From: Chloroflexota bacterium
GTDB lineage: Bacteria; Chloroflexota; Dehalococcoidia; SZUA-161
Assembly: GCA_016865955.1 (NCBI GenBank)
Contig: VGNW01000141.1
Span: forward strand, 1-6,313
Length of the DNA: 6,313 nucleotides
Direction of reading: 5' to 3'
How positions within the stretch are numbered: position 1 is the first letter of the stretch; each line of letters starts with the position of its first letter. The notes under the pieces were generated by a model. It was not told the origin of the DNA, made no database searches, and saw only the letters and a program-made list of their open reading frames with translations. Made by a program: the position numbers and the translations under genes. Positions 1 to 5,497 of this stretch are shown piece by piece.

Positions 1-17
1 CGCTTGTTTTAATAACA

Positions 18-1079
18 TCATATAATCCTCCCTCTTCTTTTCCCGCCCTTGAATGGGTATCGTGAAACCATGCCACGTCCTTCATAAAATGTGCCTCTCG
101 GAGACGGCTTTCGACCTTGTGCCATAGGCGATCTCATGCTCATAGGGTTAACTCTGCCAGTAGATAGCCTCATGCGAATGGTTCGGGGCTTTTCAGTGAT
201 GTAGGTAACTATCGGAGACTTGGCAATCTCCAGCCAGTCTTTATACGGGAACTTGATACCTGCTACCTCTGCGGGGGTTTTGCCAAACGTCTCATGCGGT
301 CTAAAGAAGTTATAGTGTACTAACCAGCCCTCAGTGAGTAGTTTAGCACTCTCTCGGCTCTTTAAGCCCCGCATGACCTTTGTACGGTCTTTCAGCGTCC
401 CGTGGAAGCGCTCTATGAGGTTGGTGTTCTGTTCAACCGTAAAGGGTTTAGTCTGTATATGTTTTGTCTCAGCACCGAAGGCTAATTCAATACCATCCAG
501 GTAGGCTCTGAGCTTATCGGTCAAAACCGCCTTTGGAGTCTTGCCTGCTCGCTGTGCCGCCTTCTCCATAAGCTTCCGAGCGTCCCTCGTTGTCCGAGTA
601 GTGGAGATATGAGAGGCAAGCAAGAAGCGAGTCTTGGAGTCTATAATATCCCAGAACCATGTATTTTTGCCCTCAATCTTGAGTACGGTTTCATCTGCTA
701 CCCACTCGTCACCCACATCTGGCTTCTGCTTCTCAGCCTCTCTAATGGCTACCTCGCTGAACTTTGTCACCCAGTCATAAACCGAGCTATCCGAAGGGTA
801 ATTGTGGTACATCTGTTCCAAGTGCCTTCGGATAGCATTAAGGCTCATGCCTTCGTAGTACATATTGAGGGCTGAGGCTATTTGCTCTTTAGGGGTTTTC
901 ATGCCAGGGATAGAATCGTCATCCATGAAGGTTCTATGGCAATCTCGGCATAGAAGCCTCTGCCTCTGCTTATTGTGTCCCTGCCTCACAACATGGGCTG
1001 AGTCGCAGTATTTACACCGTCTGGGCTGTATCTGTTCAATGATTAACTCTGCCAATTTAACCAACCTCTCTGTGTCCAT
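18..1079 (-). CDS. Zinc-ribbon DDE transposase (IS6/IS240-like catalytic domain)
   Basis: This 353-residue protein would catalyse transposition of its own element by DNA strand cleavage and joining. Seen directly: an N-terminal zinc ribbon (C22-x2-C25 and C44-x2-C47), then a helix-turn-helix-like region around residues 64-105. An RNase H-like DDE core follows, with D129 (in VADET), D188 (in LTDKL) and E223 (in NLIERFHGTLK). There are 34 residues between the last two, as in DD34E transposases of the IS6/IS240 type. The motif NFFRPHETFGKTPAE near 257-271 is the usual C-terminal end of the core. About 65 further residues, rich in Arg, Lys and Gly, form an extension that the short IS6 enzymes lack. 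The ATG start is preceded by a G-run ribosome binding site. No frameshift or internal stop is seen, so it may be functional. The family call is firm; the exact IS family name is not. Confidence 0.9.
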   Translation of the reverse strand: MDTERLVKLAELIIEQIQPRRCKYCDSAHVVRQGHNKQRQRLLCRDCHRTFMDDDSIPGMKTPKEQIASALNMYYEGMSLNAIRRHLEQMYHNYPSDSSVYDWVTKFSEVAIREAEKQKPDVGDEWVADETVLKIEGKNTWFWDIIDSKTRFLLASHISTTRTTRDARKLMEKAAQRAGKTPKAVLTDKLRAYLDGIELAFGAETKHIQTKPFTVEQNTNLIERFHGTLKDRTKVMRGLKSRESAKLLTEGWLVHYNFFRPHETFGKTPAEVAGIKFPYKDWLEIAKSPIVTYITEKPRTIRMRLSTGRVNPMSMRSPMAQGRKPSPRGTFYEGRGMVSRYPFKGGKRRGRII

Positions 1080-1083
1080 CTAT

Positions 1084-1101
1084 CCCCCTGCTTTTTGCAG
1101 G
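1084..1101 (-). promoter_or_regulatory. Leader hairpin overlapping the transposase ribosome binding site
   Basis: On the minus strand, CCTGC-AAAAA-GCAGG forms a 5-bp stem with a 5-base loop. Its 3' arm runs directly into GGG, so the G-rich Shine-Dalgarno sequence (AGGGGG, 1084-1089) is partly inside the stem, five bases (GATAG) before the ATG at 1079. Leader hairpins that hide the ribosome binding site are known in several insertion sequences, where they damp transposase translation from read-through transcripts. That role here is inference. Confidence 0.5.
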
Positions 1102-1114
1102 TAGGATAAACCTG

Positions 1115-1402
1115 TTATTTCGATTTGTGTAATTCTTTTATGGGTTTAGGTTTAGCTTCCTTTTCCCCTTTCCCGCCATCTCTCATCGTTATAAAGGCAA
1201 AGAAGGTAAATGTTCCCCAAATGACTAATATCAATATGGCTATTATTAGTTTGTAAGCCCCCTCTACAAAAAATATAGCGAAAATAAAGGATAAAAAGAA
1301 TAATATTGAACTAAGTGCCGCAAAACCTCCTCTAGTCCTCACGGCTCCAGCCGCCCTTATAATTTTGTCGAATGGCGATGGGCTTACAGGTATTTGGCTC
1401 AT
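1115..1402 (-). CDS. Small two-helix membrane protein of unknown function
   Basis: I do not recognise this 95-residue protein. It starts with a polar segment with Arg/Lys (residues 1-25). Two strongly hydrophobic helices follow, at about 27-46 and 52-73, separated by a short turn containing Glu47 and Lys51. It ends in a Lys/Glu/Pro-rich tail (74-95). Positive charge at both ends suggests N- and C-termini in the cytoplasm with a small outside loop. The ATG at 1402 is well supported: AGGGGGG lies seven bases upstream, and a good promoter lies further upstream. The TAA stop sits in the putative end of the neighbouring insertion sequence, so the present C-terminus could be shortened or altered by that insertion. 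It is transcribed divergently from the GMC oxidoreductase. It is probably real, given its promoter, ribosome site and coherent topology. Confidence 0.65.
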   Translation of the reverse strand: MSQIPVSPSPFDKIIRAAGAVRTRGGFAALSSILFFLSFIFAIFFVEGAYKLIIAILILVIWGTFTFFAFITMRDGGKGEKEAKPKPIKELHKSK

Positions 1403-1409
1403 TTTTATT

Positions 1410-1434
1410 CCCCCCTACGATTTTCTTTCGTAGG
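1410..1434 (-). promoter_or_regulatory. Ribosome binding site and 7-bp inverted repeat before the small membrane gene
   Basis: CCTACGA (1414-1420) and TCGTAGG (1428-1434) are perfect inverted copies separated by seven bases. On the minus strand the inner end runs into a G-run (1410-1415), which forms the AGGGGGG ribosome binding site of the 1402 start. If transcription starts near 1429, as the promoter at 1436-1465 predicts, the 5' arm would be mostly absent from the mRNA. The repeat could then be an operator at the start point, or a hairpin that forms only in longer read-through transcripts. Confidence 0.5.
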
Positions 1435-1435
1435 A

Positions 1436-1465
1436 AGTATAAACCATTATTAAAAATGGTATCAA
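1436..1465 (-). promoter_or_regulatory. Sigma-70 type promoter with a near-palindromic spacer
   Basis: Reading the minus strand, TTGATA (1465-1460) is followed after 18 bases by TATACT (1441-1436), a good -35/-10 pair directed at the small membrane gene. The spacer is almost entirely a palindrome: ACCATT (1443-1448) and AATGGT (1455-1460) flank ATTAAA. Eight of nine base pairs are symmetric, and the arms reach the edges of both boxes. A repressor site at this position would block RNA polymerase. The operator role is inference. Confidence 0.6.
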
Positions 1466-1498
1466 CACGAACCGAGCGGAATCAACCTGACACTAGAA

Positions 1499-1527
1499 TT
1501 GACAGAGGTTGAATCGAAGGATATACT
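1499..1527 (+). promoter_or_regulatory. Sigma-70 type promoter for the GMC oxidoreductase
   Basis: A perfect TTGACA -35 box (1499-1504) is followed after exactly 17 bases by TATACT (1522-1527), one mismatch from the TATAAT consensus. Transcription would begin near 1533-1535, giving a leader of roughly 105 bases before the GTG at 1639. The leader contains short inverted segments, such as ACGAT at 1569-1573 with ATCGT at 1584-1588, but no recognisable riboswitch. Confidence 0.7.
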
Positions 1528-1638
1528 AAACATTCAAACCACCGCAACATTGACTTCATTGATAGCCCACGATGCTGGTAACTATCGTCAATCATTTCAC
1601 AACTGAGACTATAAGTTCTCTGGGGAAAGGTGGCTGCC

Positions 1639-3267
1639 GTGGCTGCACAGCCTCAAGAGGTCTTTGACTACGTAATAGTCGGCTCTGGCTTCGGTGGAAG
1701 TGTCTCCGCTATGCGTTTGACGGAGAAGGGCTACAGCGTTCTGATGCTGGAGCGCGGCAAACGCTACCGCGACCGGGACTTCCCCTTCAGCAACTACATG
1801 CTGTGGAAATTCGTGTGGCTGCCAGTCTCGCGTTATTTCGGTATCTGGGAGTTCACACTCACGAACTGGGGACTGGTTCTGAATGGGGTAGGGGTGGGAG
1901 GAGGAAGCCTACTGTATGCAGGTGTGCTGGAGATGCCGGACGATAAGCTGTTCGAAAACCCATCGTGGCGGCATCTGGCCGACTGGAAGACAATCCTGGC
2001 TCCACATTACCAAACCGCCTCCAAGATGCTGGGGGTAAGCGTTAACCCCAAGCTGTCGCCTGCAGACGATGTCTTGAAAGAAATCGCCCAGGAAATGGGG
2101 CAAGCACATACCTTTCATCCTACCAACGTAGGCATCTTCTTCGGGCCTGAAGCACAGGAAGTGCCTGACCCGTATTTCGGTGGCGAGGGACCGCCCCGGC
2201 GAGGCTGTACCCACTGCGGGGGCTGCATAGTAGGTTGCCGTAATAATGCCAAAAACAGCCTGGTCAAGAATTACCTTTACTTCGCCGAAAAGCGGGGGAC
2301 TGTGATACACCCTGAATCCGAGGTCACTGACATCAGACCTCTGTCCCCCGGCCAGCCTGACGGCGCTCGTTACGAGGTGCTTTATCATAGCTCGACTTCC
2401 TGGCTGCTCAAGCCTGCACACCGGGTGCGCGCCCGCAGTGTAGTGCTCTCCGCCGGCGTGCTGGGCACCCTGACAATACTCTTCCATTGCCGCGACGTCA
2501 CTCGGTCGCTCCCCAATATCTCACCGCGTCTGGGTGACATGGTGCGCACCAACAGCGAGGCCATGTTGGGCATAATAGGTCGTGGTAGTAAAGATAAAGC
2601 GGACTACTCAAAAGGAATAGCCATCACCTCCGCTTTTCATGGTGATGAAGTGACTCGTATCGAGCCGCTGCGCTTTCCTGACGGCTCGGGGTTCATCGAG
2701 ATTCGAGGCTGGCCGTTGTTCGACAAGGCGCAGGGGATATTGGTGCGGCTGACCCGCTTGCTTGGGGGCGTCTTGCGCCATCCTCGGGACACTGTGTGGA
2801 GCTGGATGCTATTCCGCTGGGCTCGCCGCACTACAATTCTACTGGTAATGCAGAATGAGGATAACCATACGCGCCTGCGTTTAGGGCGCAGTTGGCTTAC
2901 GCTTTTCCGTCGGGGGCTGGTTGCACAACCGGATGGCAGACAATCCATCCCGCCTAGGATTGATATAGCACACAAGGTAACACGCGATTTCGCTGCCAGG
3001 GTAAATGGGATTCCCTGTGGCTCTCTCAGCGAGACCTTTCTCAATATGGAGGCCACCGCGCATATTCTGGGCGGTTGCCCCTTTGGCAGAGACGCCAAAG
3101 AAGGGGTAGTTGGACTGGATTGCCAGGTACACAATTACCCCGGTCTCTATGTAGTGGATGGTTCGATTGTGCCTGCCAACCCTGGTGTCAATCCTAGCCT
3201 GACCGTTGCTGCTCTTGCAGAATATGCCATGAGCAAAGTGCCGTCACGGACTAATTCGAAAAGCTAA
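1639..3267 (+). CDS. GMC-family FAD-dependent oxidoreductase, cholesterol-oxidase-like, with a four-Cys cluster
   Basis: This is a flavoprotein of the glucose-methanol-choline family, closest in style to the ChoD/cholesterol-oxidase-like branch. It would oxidise an alcohol or related lipid substrate through FAD; the substrate is unknown. With the GTG at 1639 it has 542 residues. Seen directly: the FAD-binding GSGFGGS near residues 15-21, a second flavin-contact segment GVGGGSLLYAG at 85-95, and C190-x2-C193-x2-C196-x3-C200 followed by AKNSL. The C-terminal HILGG (H475) and VNPSL (N518) supply the usual catalytic His and Asn. No signal peptide is seen, so it is probably cytoplasmic or membrane-associated. 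A second in-frame GTG lies at 1630. I prefer 1639 because AGGTGG (1628-1633) sits five bases before it. A strong promoter lies upstream, and a UbiA prenyltransferase gene follows after 92 bp in the same direction. Confidence 0.9.
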   Translation: MAAQPQEVFDYVIVGSGFGGSVSAMRLTEKGYSVLMLERGKRYRDRDFPFSNYMLWKFVWLPVSRYFGIWEFTLTNWGLVLNGVGVGGGSLLYAGVLEMPDDKLFENPSWRHLADWKTILAPHYQTASKMLGVSVNPKLSPADDVLKEIAQEMGQAHTFHPTNVGIFFGPEAQEVPDPYFGGEGPPRRGCTHCGGCIVGCRNNAKNSLVKNYLYFAEKRGTVIHPESEVTDIRPLSPGQPDGARYEVLYHSSTSWLLKPAHRVRARSVVLSAGVLGTLTILFHCRDVTRSLPNISPRLGDMVRTNSEAMLGIIGRGSKDKADYSKGIAITSAFHGDEVTRIEPLRFPDGSGFIEIRGWPLFDKAQGILVRLTRLLGGVLRHPRDTVWSWMLFRWARRTTILLVMQNEDNHTRLRLGRSWLTLFRRGLVAQPDGRQSIPPRIDIAHKVTRDFAARVNGIPCGSLSETFLNMEATAHILGGCPFGRDAKEGVVGLDCQVHNYPGLYVVDGSIVPANPGVNPSLTVAALAEYAMSKVPSRTNSKS

Positions 3268-3346
3268 ATCCTTAACAAATTGAGAGTCGGGTATTTGTGT
3301 AAGGAACGATAAACCCTAGCACGGCCACCGTTCACGTAGGGACCAA

Positions 3347-3352
3347 AGGAGG
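3347..3352 (+). promoter_or_regulatory. Consensus Shine-Dalgarno site for the MenA-like gene
   Basis: A perfect AGGAGG, inside the longer AAAGGAGGT, lies seven bases before the ATG at 3360 and fixes that start. The 3268-3359 gap shows no convincing -35/-10 pair or terminator. The gene is therefore probably co-transcribed with the upstream GMC oxidoreductase. Confidence 0.85.
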
Positions 3353-3359
3353 TCAACTC

Positions 3360-4292
3360 ATGACAGAACAGGTTATAGATTCGCGGAGACGTGTGGTCGC
3401 TTGGGTGTCTCTGAGTCGGCTGCCTTTTATCGCCTTAAACGTTGCCTCTTTCTCAGTTGGAATGGTGATAGCTTGGAGCCAGGGCCATCCCTTTAACTGG
3501 GGTGTAGCAGTTCTCTCGACTCTGGGCGTGGGCCTGATACTGCTTGTCACCCACTATTCGAACGAGTATTTCGACTACGAGACGGACTCGCTGAACGTGG
3601 AATACAACAAGTTCAGCGGCGGCTCCAGGGTGTTACCGGCGGGGTTAATCCCCAGGTCGCAGGCATTGCCGGCCACCTTCTTCGCCCTGGTGGCAGCCGT
3701 TATCGTCTGGCTCATTATCTGGTTTTACTTCAAGACCGGCCCCTTAACGATGGTCCTGGCTGCTTTCGGCTTACTCGGCGGCTACTTCTACACCGGGAAG
3801 CCCATTCAAGGGTCTTATAGAGGTGCGGGGGAACTCATTCTCGCAATCTGTACTGGCTGGCTCACTGTCAATACAGCCTATTACCTGCAAACGGGTACCT
3901 TCGCACTGATACCCACGCTGGTGTCCATACCCATTGCTATCCACGGCTTTCTGGCTATCTACCTCATGGAAATAGCTGACTACACCTCGGACCGCCTTGC
4001 GGGTAAAAAGACCCTGGTAGTAAGACTCGGGCGGGACCGAGCTGCATTGTTATGGGCTATCTTTGCGCCGACTTCCTTCCTGGCAATAACACTTGGCGTC
4101 CTGGGCGGGGTACCCCGCCTCATGGCTTTCCTTTCCGTGATACCTCTGGCGTTGATAGTCCGCAATATTCTGGCCGTAAAGAAGCAGGAATACAAGGACA
4201 GGAAGGCACTGGAGAAGATGTGCGCCACAGCGGTCGTTCTCCATGTGGTGACGAGCTTACTGTATATCCTGGCTTTCGCCCTACAGATATAA
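3360..4292 (+). CDS. UbiA-superfamily prenyltransferase, MenA-like
   Basis: This 310-residue integral membrane enzyme would transfer a polyprenyl chain from its diphosphate to an acceptor, probably a quinone-type ring. Both aspartate motifs that bind magnesium-diphosphate are intact: N68-E-Y-F-D72-Y-E-T-D76, and D207-Y-T-S-D211 leading into GKKTLVVRLG. The second block, together with FSGGSRVLPAG at 85-95, resembles 1,4-dihydroxy-2-naphthoate prenyltransferase (MenA) more than UbiA itself or heme O synthase. Eight or nine hydrophobic segments fit the family's nine-helix fold, and the length is typical. The ATG follows a perfect Shine-Dalgarno site. It sits downstream of the GMC oxidoreductase and is probably in the same operon. 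Only 46 bp separate its stop from the IS3 element. The MenA assignment is not certain: no other menaquinone gene is in view, and UbiA relatives prenylate many acceptors. Confidence 0.88.
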   Translation: MTEQVIDSRRRVVAWVSLSRLPFIALNVASFSVGMVIAWSQGHPFNWGVAVLSTLGVGLILLVTHYSNEYFDYETDSLNVEYNKFSGGSRVLPAGLIPRSQALPATFFALVAAVIVWLIIWFYFKTGPLTMVLAAFGLLGGYFYTGKPIQGSYRGAGELILAICTGWLTVNTAYYLQTGTFALIPTLVSIPIAIHGFLAIYLMEIADYTSDRLAGKKTLVVRLGRDRAALLWAIFAPTSFLAITLGVLGGVPRLMAFLSVIPLALIVRNILAVKKQEYKDRKALEKMCATAVVLHVVTSLLYILAFALQI

Positions 4293-4338
4293 AGAAACTG
4301 TCACTTTAGCTACAGCTTTATCATCCTTTTCTCTACAG

Positions 4339-4366
4339 TGCCCTGCCCCCGGAAGTGGTACCACTT
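4339..4366 (+). repeat. Left terminal inverted repeat of the IS3-family element
   Basis: This 28-base end begins TGCCCTGCCCCC. It matches the opposite end at 21 of 28 aligned positions with one single-base gap. It lies just beyond the orfB stop codon (4370-4368). Confidence 0.85.
4353..4366. repeat. Perfect 14-bp palindrome in the left end of the IS
   Basis: AAGTGGTACCACTT is its own reverse complement. It occupies the inner half of the left repeat, two bases from the orfB stop codon. The right end has diverged at the matching place (AACGGCACCAGTT on the minus strand) and is not palindromic there. There is no T-run, so a standard intrinsic terminator is not supported. Confidence 0.8.
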
Positions 4367-4367
4367 G

Positions 4368-5171
4368 TTAAGTTAGTCCCGCCACCAGGATGGCCTCAGG
4401 CGCTGGTGGCTTGTAACCCAACGAGCTATGCGGCCGGACCTGATTATATTCCTTCCTCCAGTCGGCAATCAATACCTTGGCCTCCTGCAGTGTGGTGAAG
4501 ATTTCCCGGTTGAGCAGTTCATCCCTCAATTTGCCGTTGAATGACTCGATATACCCGTTCTCCCAGGGGCTGCCCGGCTCTATGAAGAGGGTCTTTACAC
4601 CCAAGCGACTTAACCATCTCCTGACCTCCCTCGCGGTAAACTCCGGGCCATTATCGGAGCGGATGTGCTCCGGAATGCTCCTCAGTACAAACAGGTTAAA
4701 CAGCTGGTCGATGACATCCTGAGCCGTGATGCGCCGCTCTACCAGTATTGCCAGACATTCCCGGGTGTACTCATCGAGTATAGTCAGTATCTTGAAGGCT
4801 CTGCCATCAGCCGTTCTCGACACCACGAAATCATAGCTCCAGACATGGTCCTTATGTTCCGGCCTGAGCCGGATACAGGAGCCATCATTGAGCCATAGCC
4901 GTCCCCGCTTGGGTTGTTTCTGGGGCACCTTCAAGCCTTCTTGTCTCCAGATTCTTTCCACTCTCTTGTGATTCACCTGCCAGCCTTTGTCCTGGAGTAA
5001 AGCCGTTATGCGGCGGTAACCGTATCTGCCGTACCTGGTTGCCAGGGTAGTGATATCGGCCGCCAGCCTTAATTCTTCCGGGCTTGTCTCATGACTACGG
5101 CGCTGGGTGTTTCTGGCTTGTCCCAGCACCAAGCAAGTCCGCCTCTCGGAGACTCTAAGCTGTTCACGCAC
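4368..5171 (-). CDS. IS3-family transposase OrfB (catalytic part)
   Basis: The 267-residue catalytic half of the transposase starts from GTG as an independent ORF, but is more likely made as an OrfAB fusion. An HTH_21-type domain (about 30-90, with RYGRYGYRRITALL) precedes the integrase core. The catalytic triad is D114 (WSYDFV), D173 (RSDNGPEF) and E209 (NGYIESFNGKLRDE), with 35 residues between the last two, as in all IS3-family DD35E enzymes. The core closes with YNQVRPHSSLGYKPP. The reading frame is open upstream from 5171 to a TAA at 5231-5229. That allows a -1 shift from OrfA near 5210 and a fusion of about 371 residues, the normal IS407-group size. No damage is seen. The TAA stop lies within five bases of the inverted repeat. 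Confidence 0.93.
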   Translation of the reverse strand: MREQLRVSERRTCLVLGQARNTQRRSHETSPEELRLAADITTLATRYGRYGYRRITALLQDKGWQVNHKRVERIWRQEGLKVPQKQPKRGRLWLNDGSCIRLRPEHKDHVWSYDFVVSRTADGRAFKILTILDEYTRECLAILVERRITAQDVIDQLFNLFVLRSIPEHIRSDNGPEFTAREVRRWLSRLGVKTLFIEPGSPWENGYIESFNGKLRDELLNREIFTTLQEAKVLIADWRKEYNQVRPHSSLGYKPPAPEAILVAGLT

Positions 5172-5203
5172 TCTGGTGATTACCTGACGTCTCCGTGACG
5201 GGC

Positions 5204-5482
5204 TTAGAAGTTTCCCCGGGCAGCCTCTTTAAGGATAGCATTGTCCAGTGAGATATCAGCCACCAGCTTCTTCAGCCGGGCGTTCTCCTTCTCCAGTTCC
5301 TTAAGGCGCTTGGCCTGCTCCATCCTCATGCCACCGTATTCTCGACGCCAGCGATAATAAGTCTGCTCGGTGACACCCAGCTTCCTGCTAGATTCGCCTA
5401 CTGTGGCGCCTTGGCTGAGCAGTACCTCAGCCTCACGCAGCTTGTTGATGATATGTTCGGGTTTGAATGCCTTTTTGACCAT
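5204..5482 (-). CDS. IS3-family OrfA (DNA-binding part of the transposase)
   Basis: This 92-residue protein binds the element's ends and, when fused to OrfB by frameshifting, forms the active transposase. A helix-turn-helix at about residues 22-46 (GATVGESSRKLGVTEQTYYR) is typical of HTH_Tnp_1. It is followed by a leucine-zipper-like coiled coil at about 57-86 (KELEKENARLKKL) for multimerisation. The ATG at 5482 has a strong purine-rich site upstream (AGAGGGGGG, 5497-5489). The last codons contain the slippery heptamer, and the TAA stop at 5206-5204 follows within two codons. It is 32 bp upstream of the OrfB GTG, in a different frame, which is the standard IS3 arrangement. Length and sequence style fit the IS407 subgroup. 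Confidence 0.93.
   Translation of the reverse strand: MVKKAFKPEHIINKLREAEVLLSQGATVGESSRKLGVTEQTYYRWRREYGGMRMEQAKRLKELEKENARLKKLVADISLDNAILKEAARGNF
5210..5216 (-). promoter_or_regulatory. Programmed -1 frameshift site G GGA AAC
   Basis: Read in the OrfA frame, the minus strand gives CGG GGA AAC TTC TAA. The heptamer G GGA AAC fits the canonical X XXY YYZ pattern for simultaneous -1 slippage, two codons before the OrfA stop. After slippage the ribosome reads CTT CTA AGC into the open OrfB frame. A purine-rich AAAGAGG (5230-5224) lies seven bases upstream and could act as an internal Shine-Dalgarno stimulator. Downstream, CGTC (5200-5197) and GACG (5191-5188) could form a weak 4-bp hairpin. Confidence 0.8.
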
Positions 5483-5497
5483 TGATTGCCCCCCTCT

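Larger units (their letters stand above)
11..1119 (-). mobile_element. Insertion sequence with a single DDE transposase (approximate ends)
   Basis: A one-gene insertion sequence is inferred from the transposase at 18-1079 plus a candidate terminal inverted repeat. AATAACA at 11-17 on the plus strand is matched by AATAACA read on the minus strand at 1119-1113. Both are followed inward by a similar block (ATCCTCCC on the left, ATCCTACC on the right) at spacings that differ by two bases. The repeat is short and gapped, so the ends are tentative. The outer left flank is only 10 bases long, so a target duplication cannot be tested properly; none is obvious. The element would be about 1.1 kb, a normal size for an IS with one 350-residue transposase. 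Confidence 0.45.

Noticed and set aside
1559..1591. Riboswitch or attenuator in the GMC leader
   Set aside because: Two alternative 5-bp stems exist (GATAG/CTATC and ACGAT/ATCGT), but they are too short and match no known riboswitch layout.
1630..1632. GTG at 1630 as the start of the GMC oxidoreductase
   Set aside because: The G-run upstream is too close to it, whereas AGGTGG (1628-1633) is well placed for the in-frame GTG at 1639. The alternative adds only three residues and cannot be fully excluded.
1909..3134. Long minus-strand open frames opposite the GMC oxidoreductase
   Set aside because: They have no recognisable domains and lie wholly against a clear conserved gene, so they are antisense shadows.
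3268..3359. Separate promoter for the MenA-like gene
   Set aside because: TTGAGA at 3280 has no -10 partner at an acceptable distance; co-transcription with the GMC gene is simpler.
4293..4338. Intrinsic terminator after the MenA-like gene
   Set aside because: Only a 3-bp stem (AGC/GCT) is visible and there is no T-run after it.
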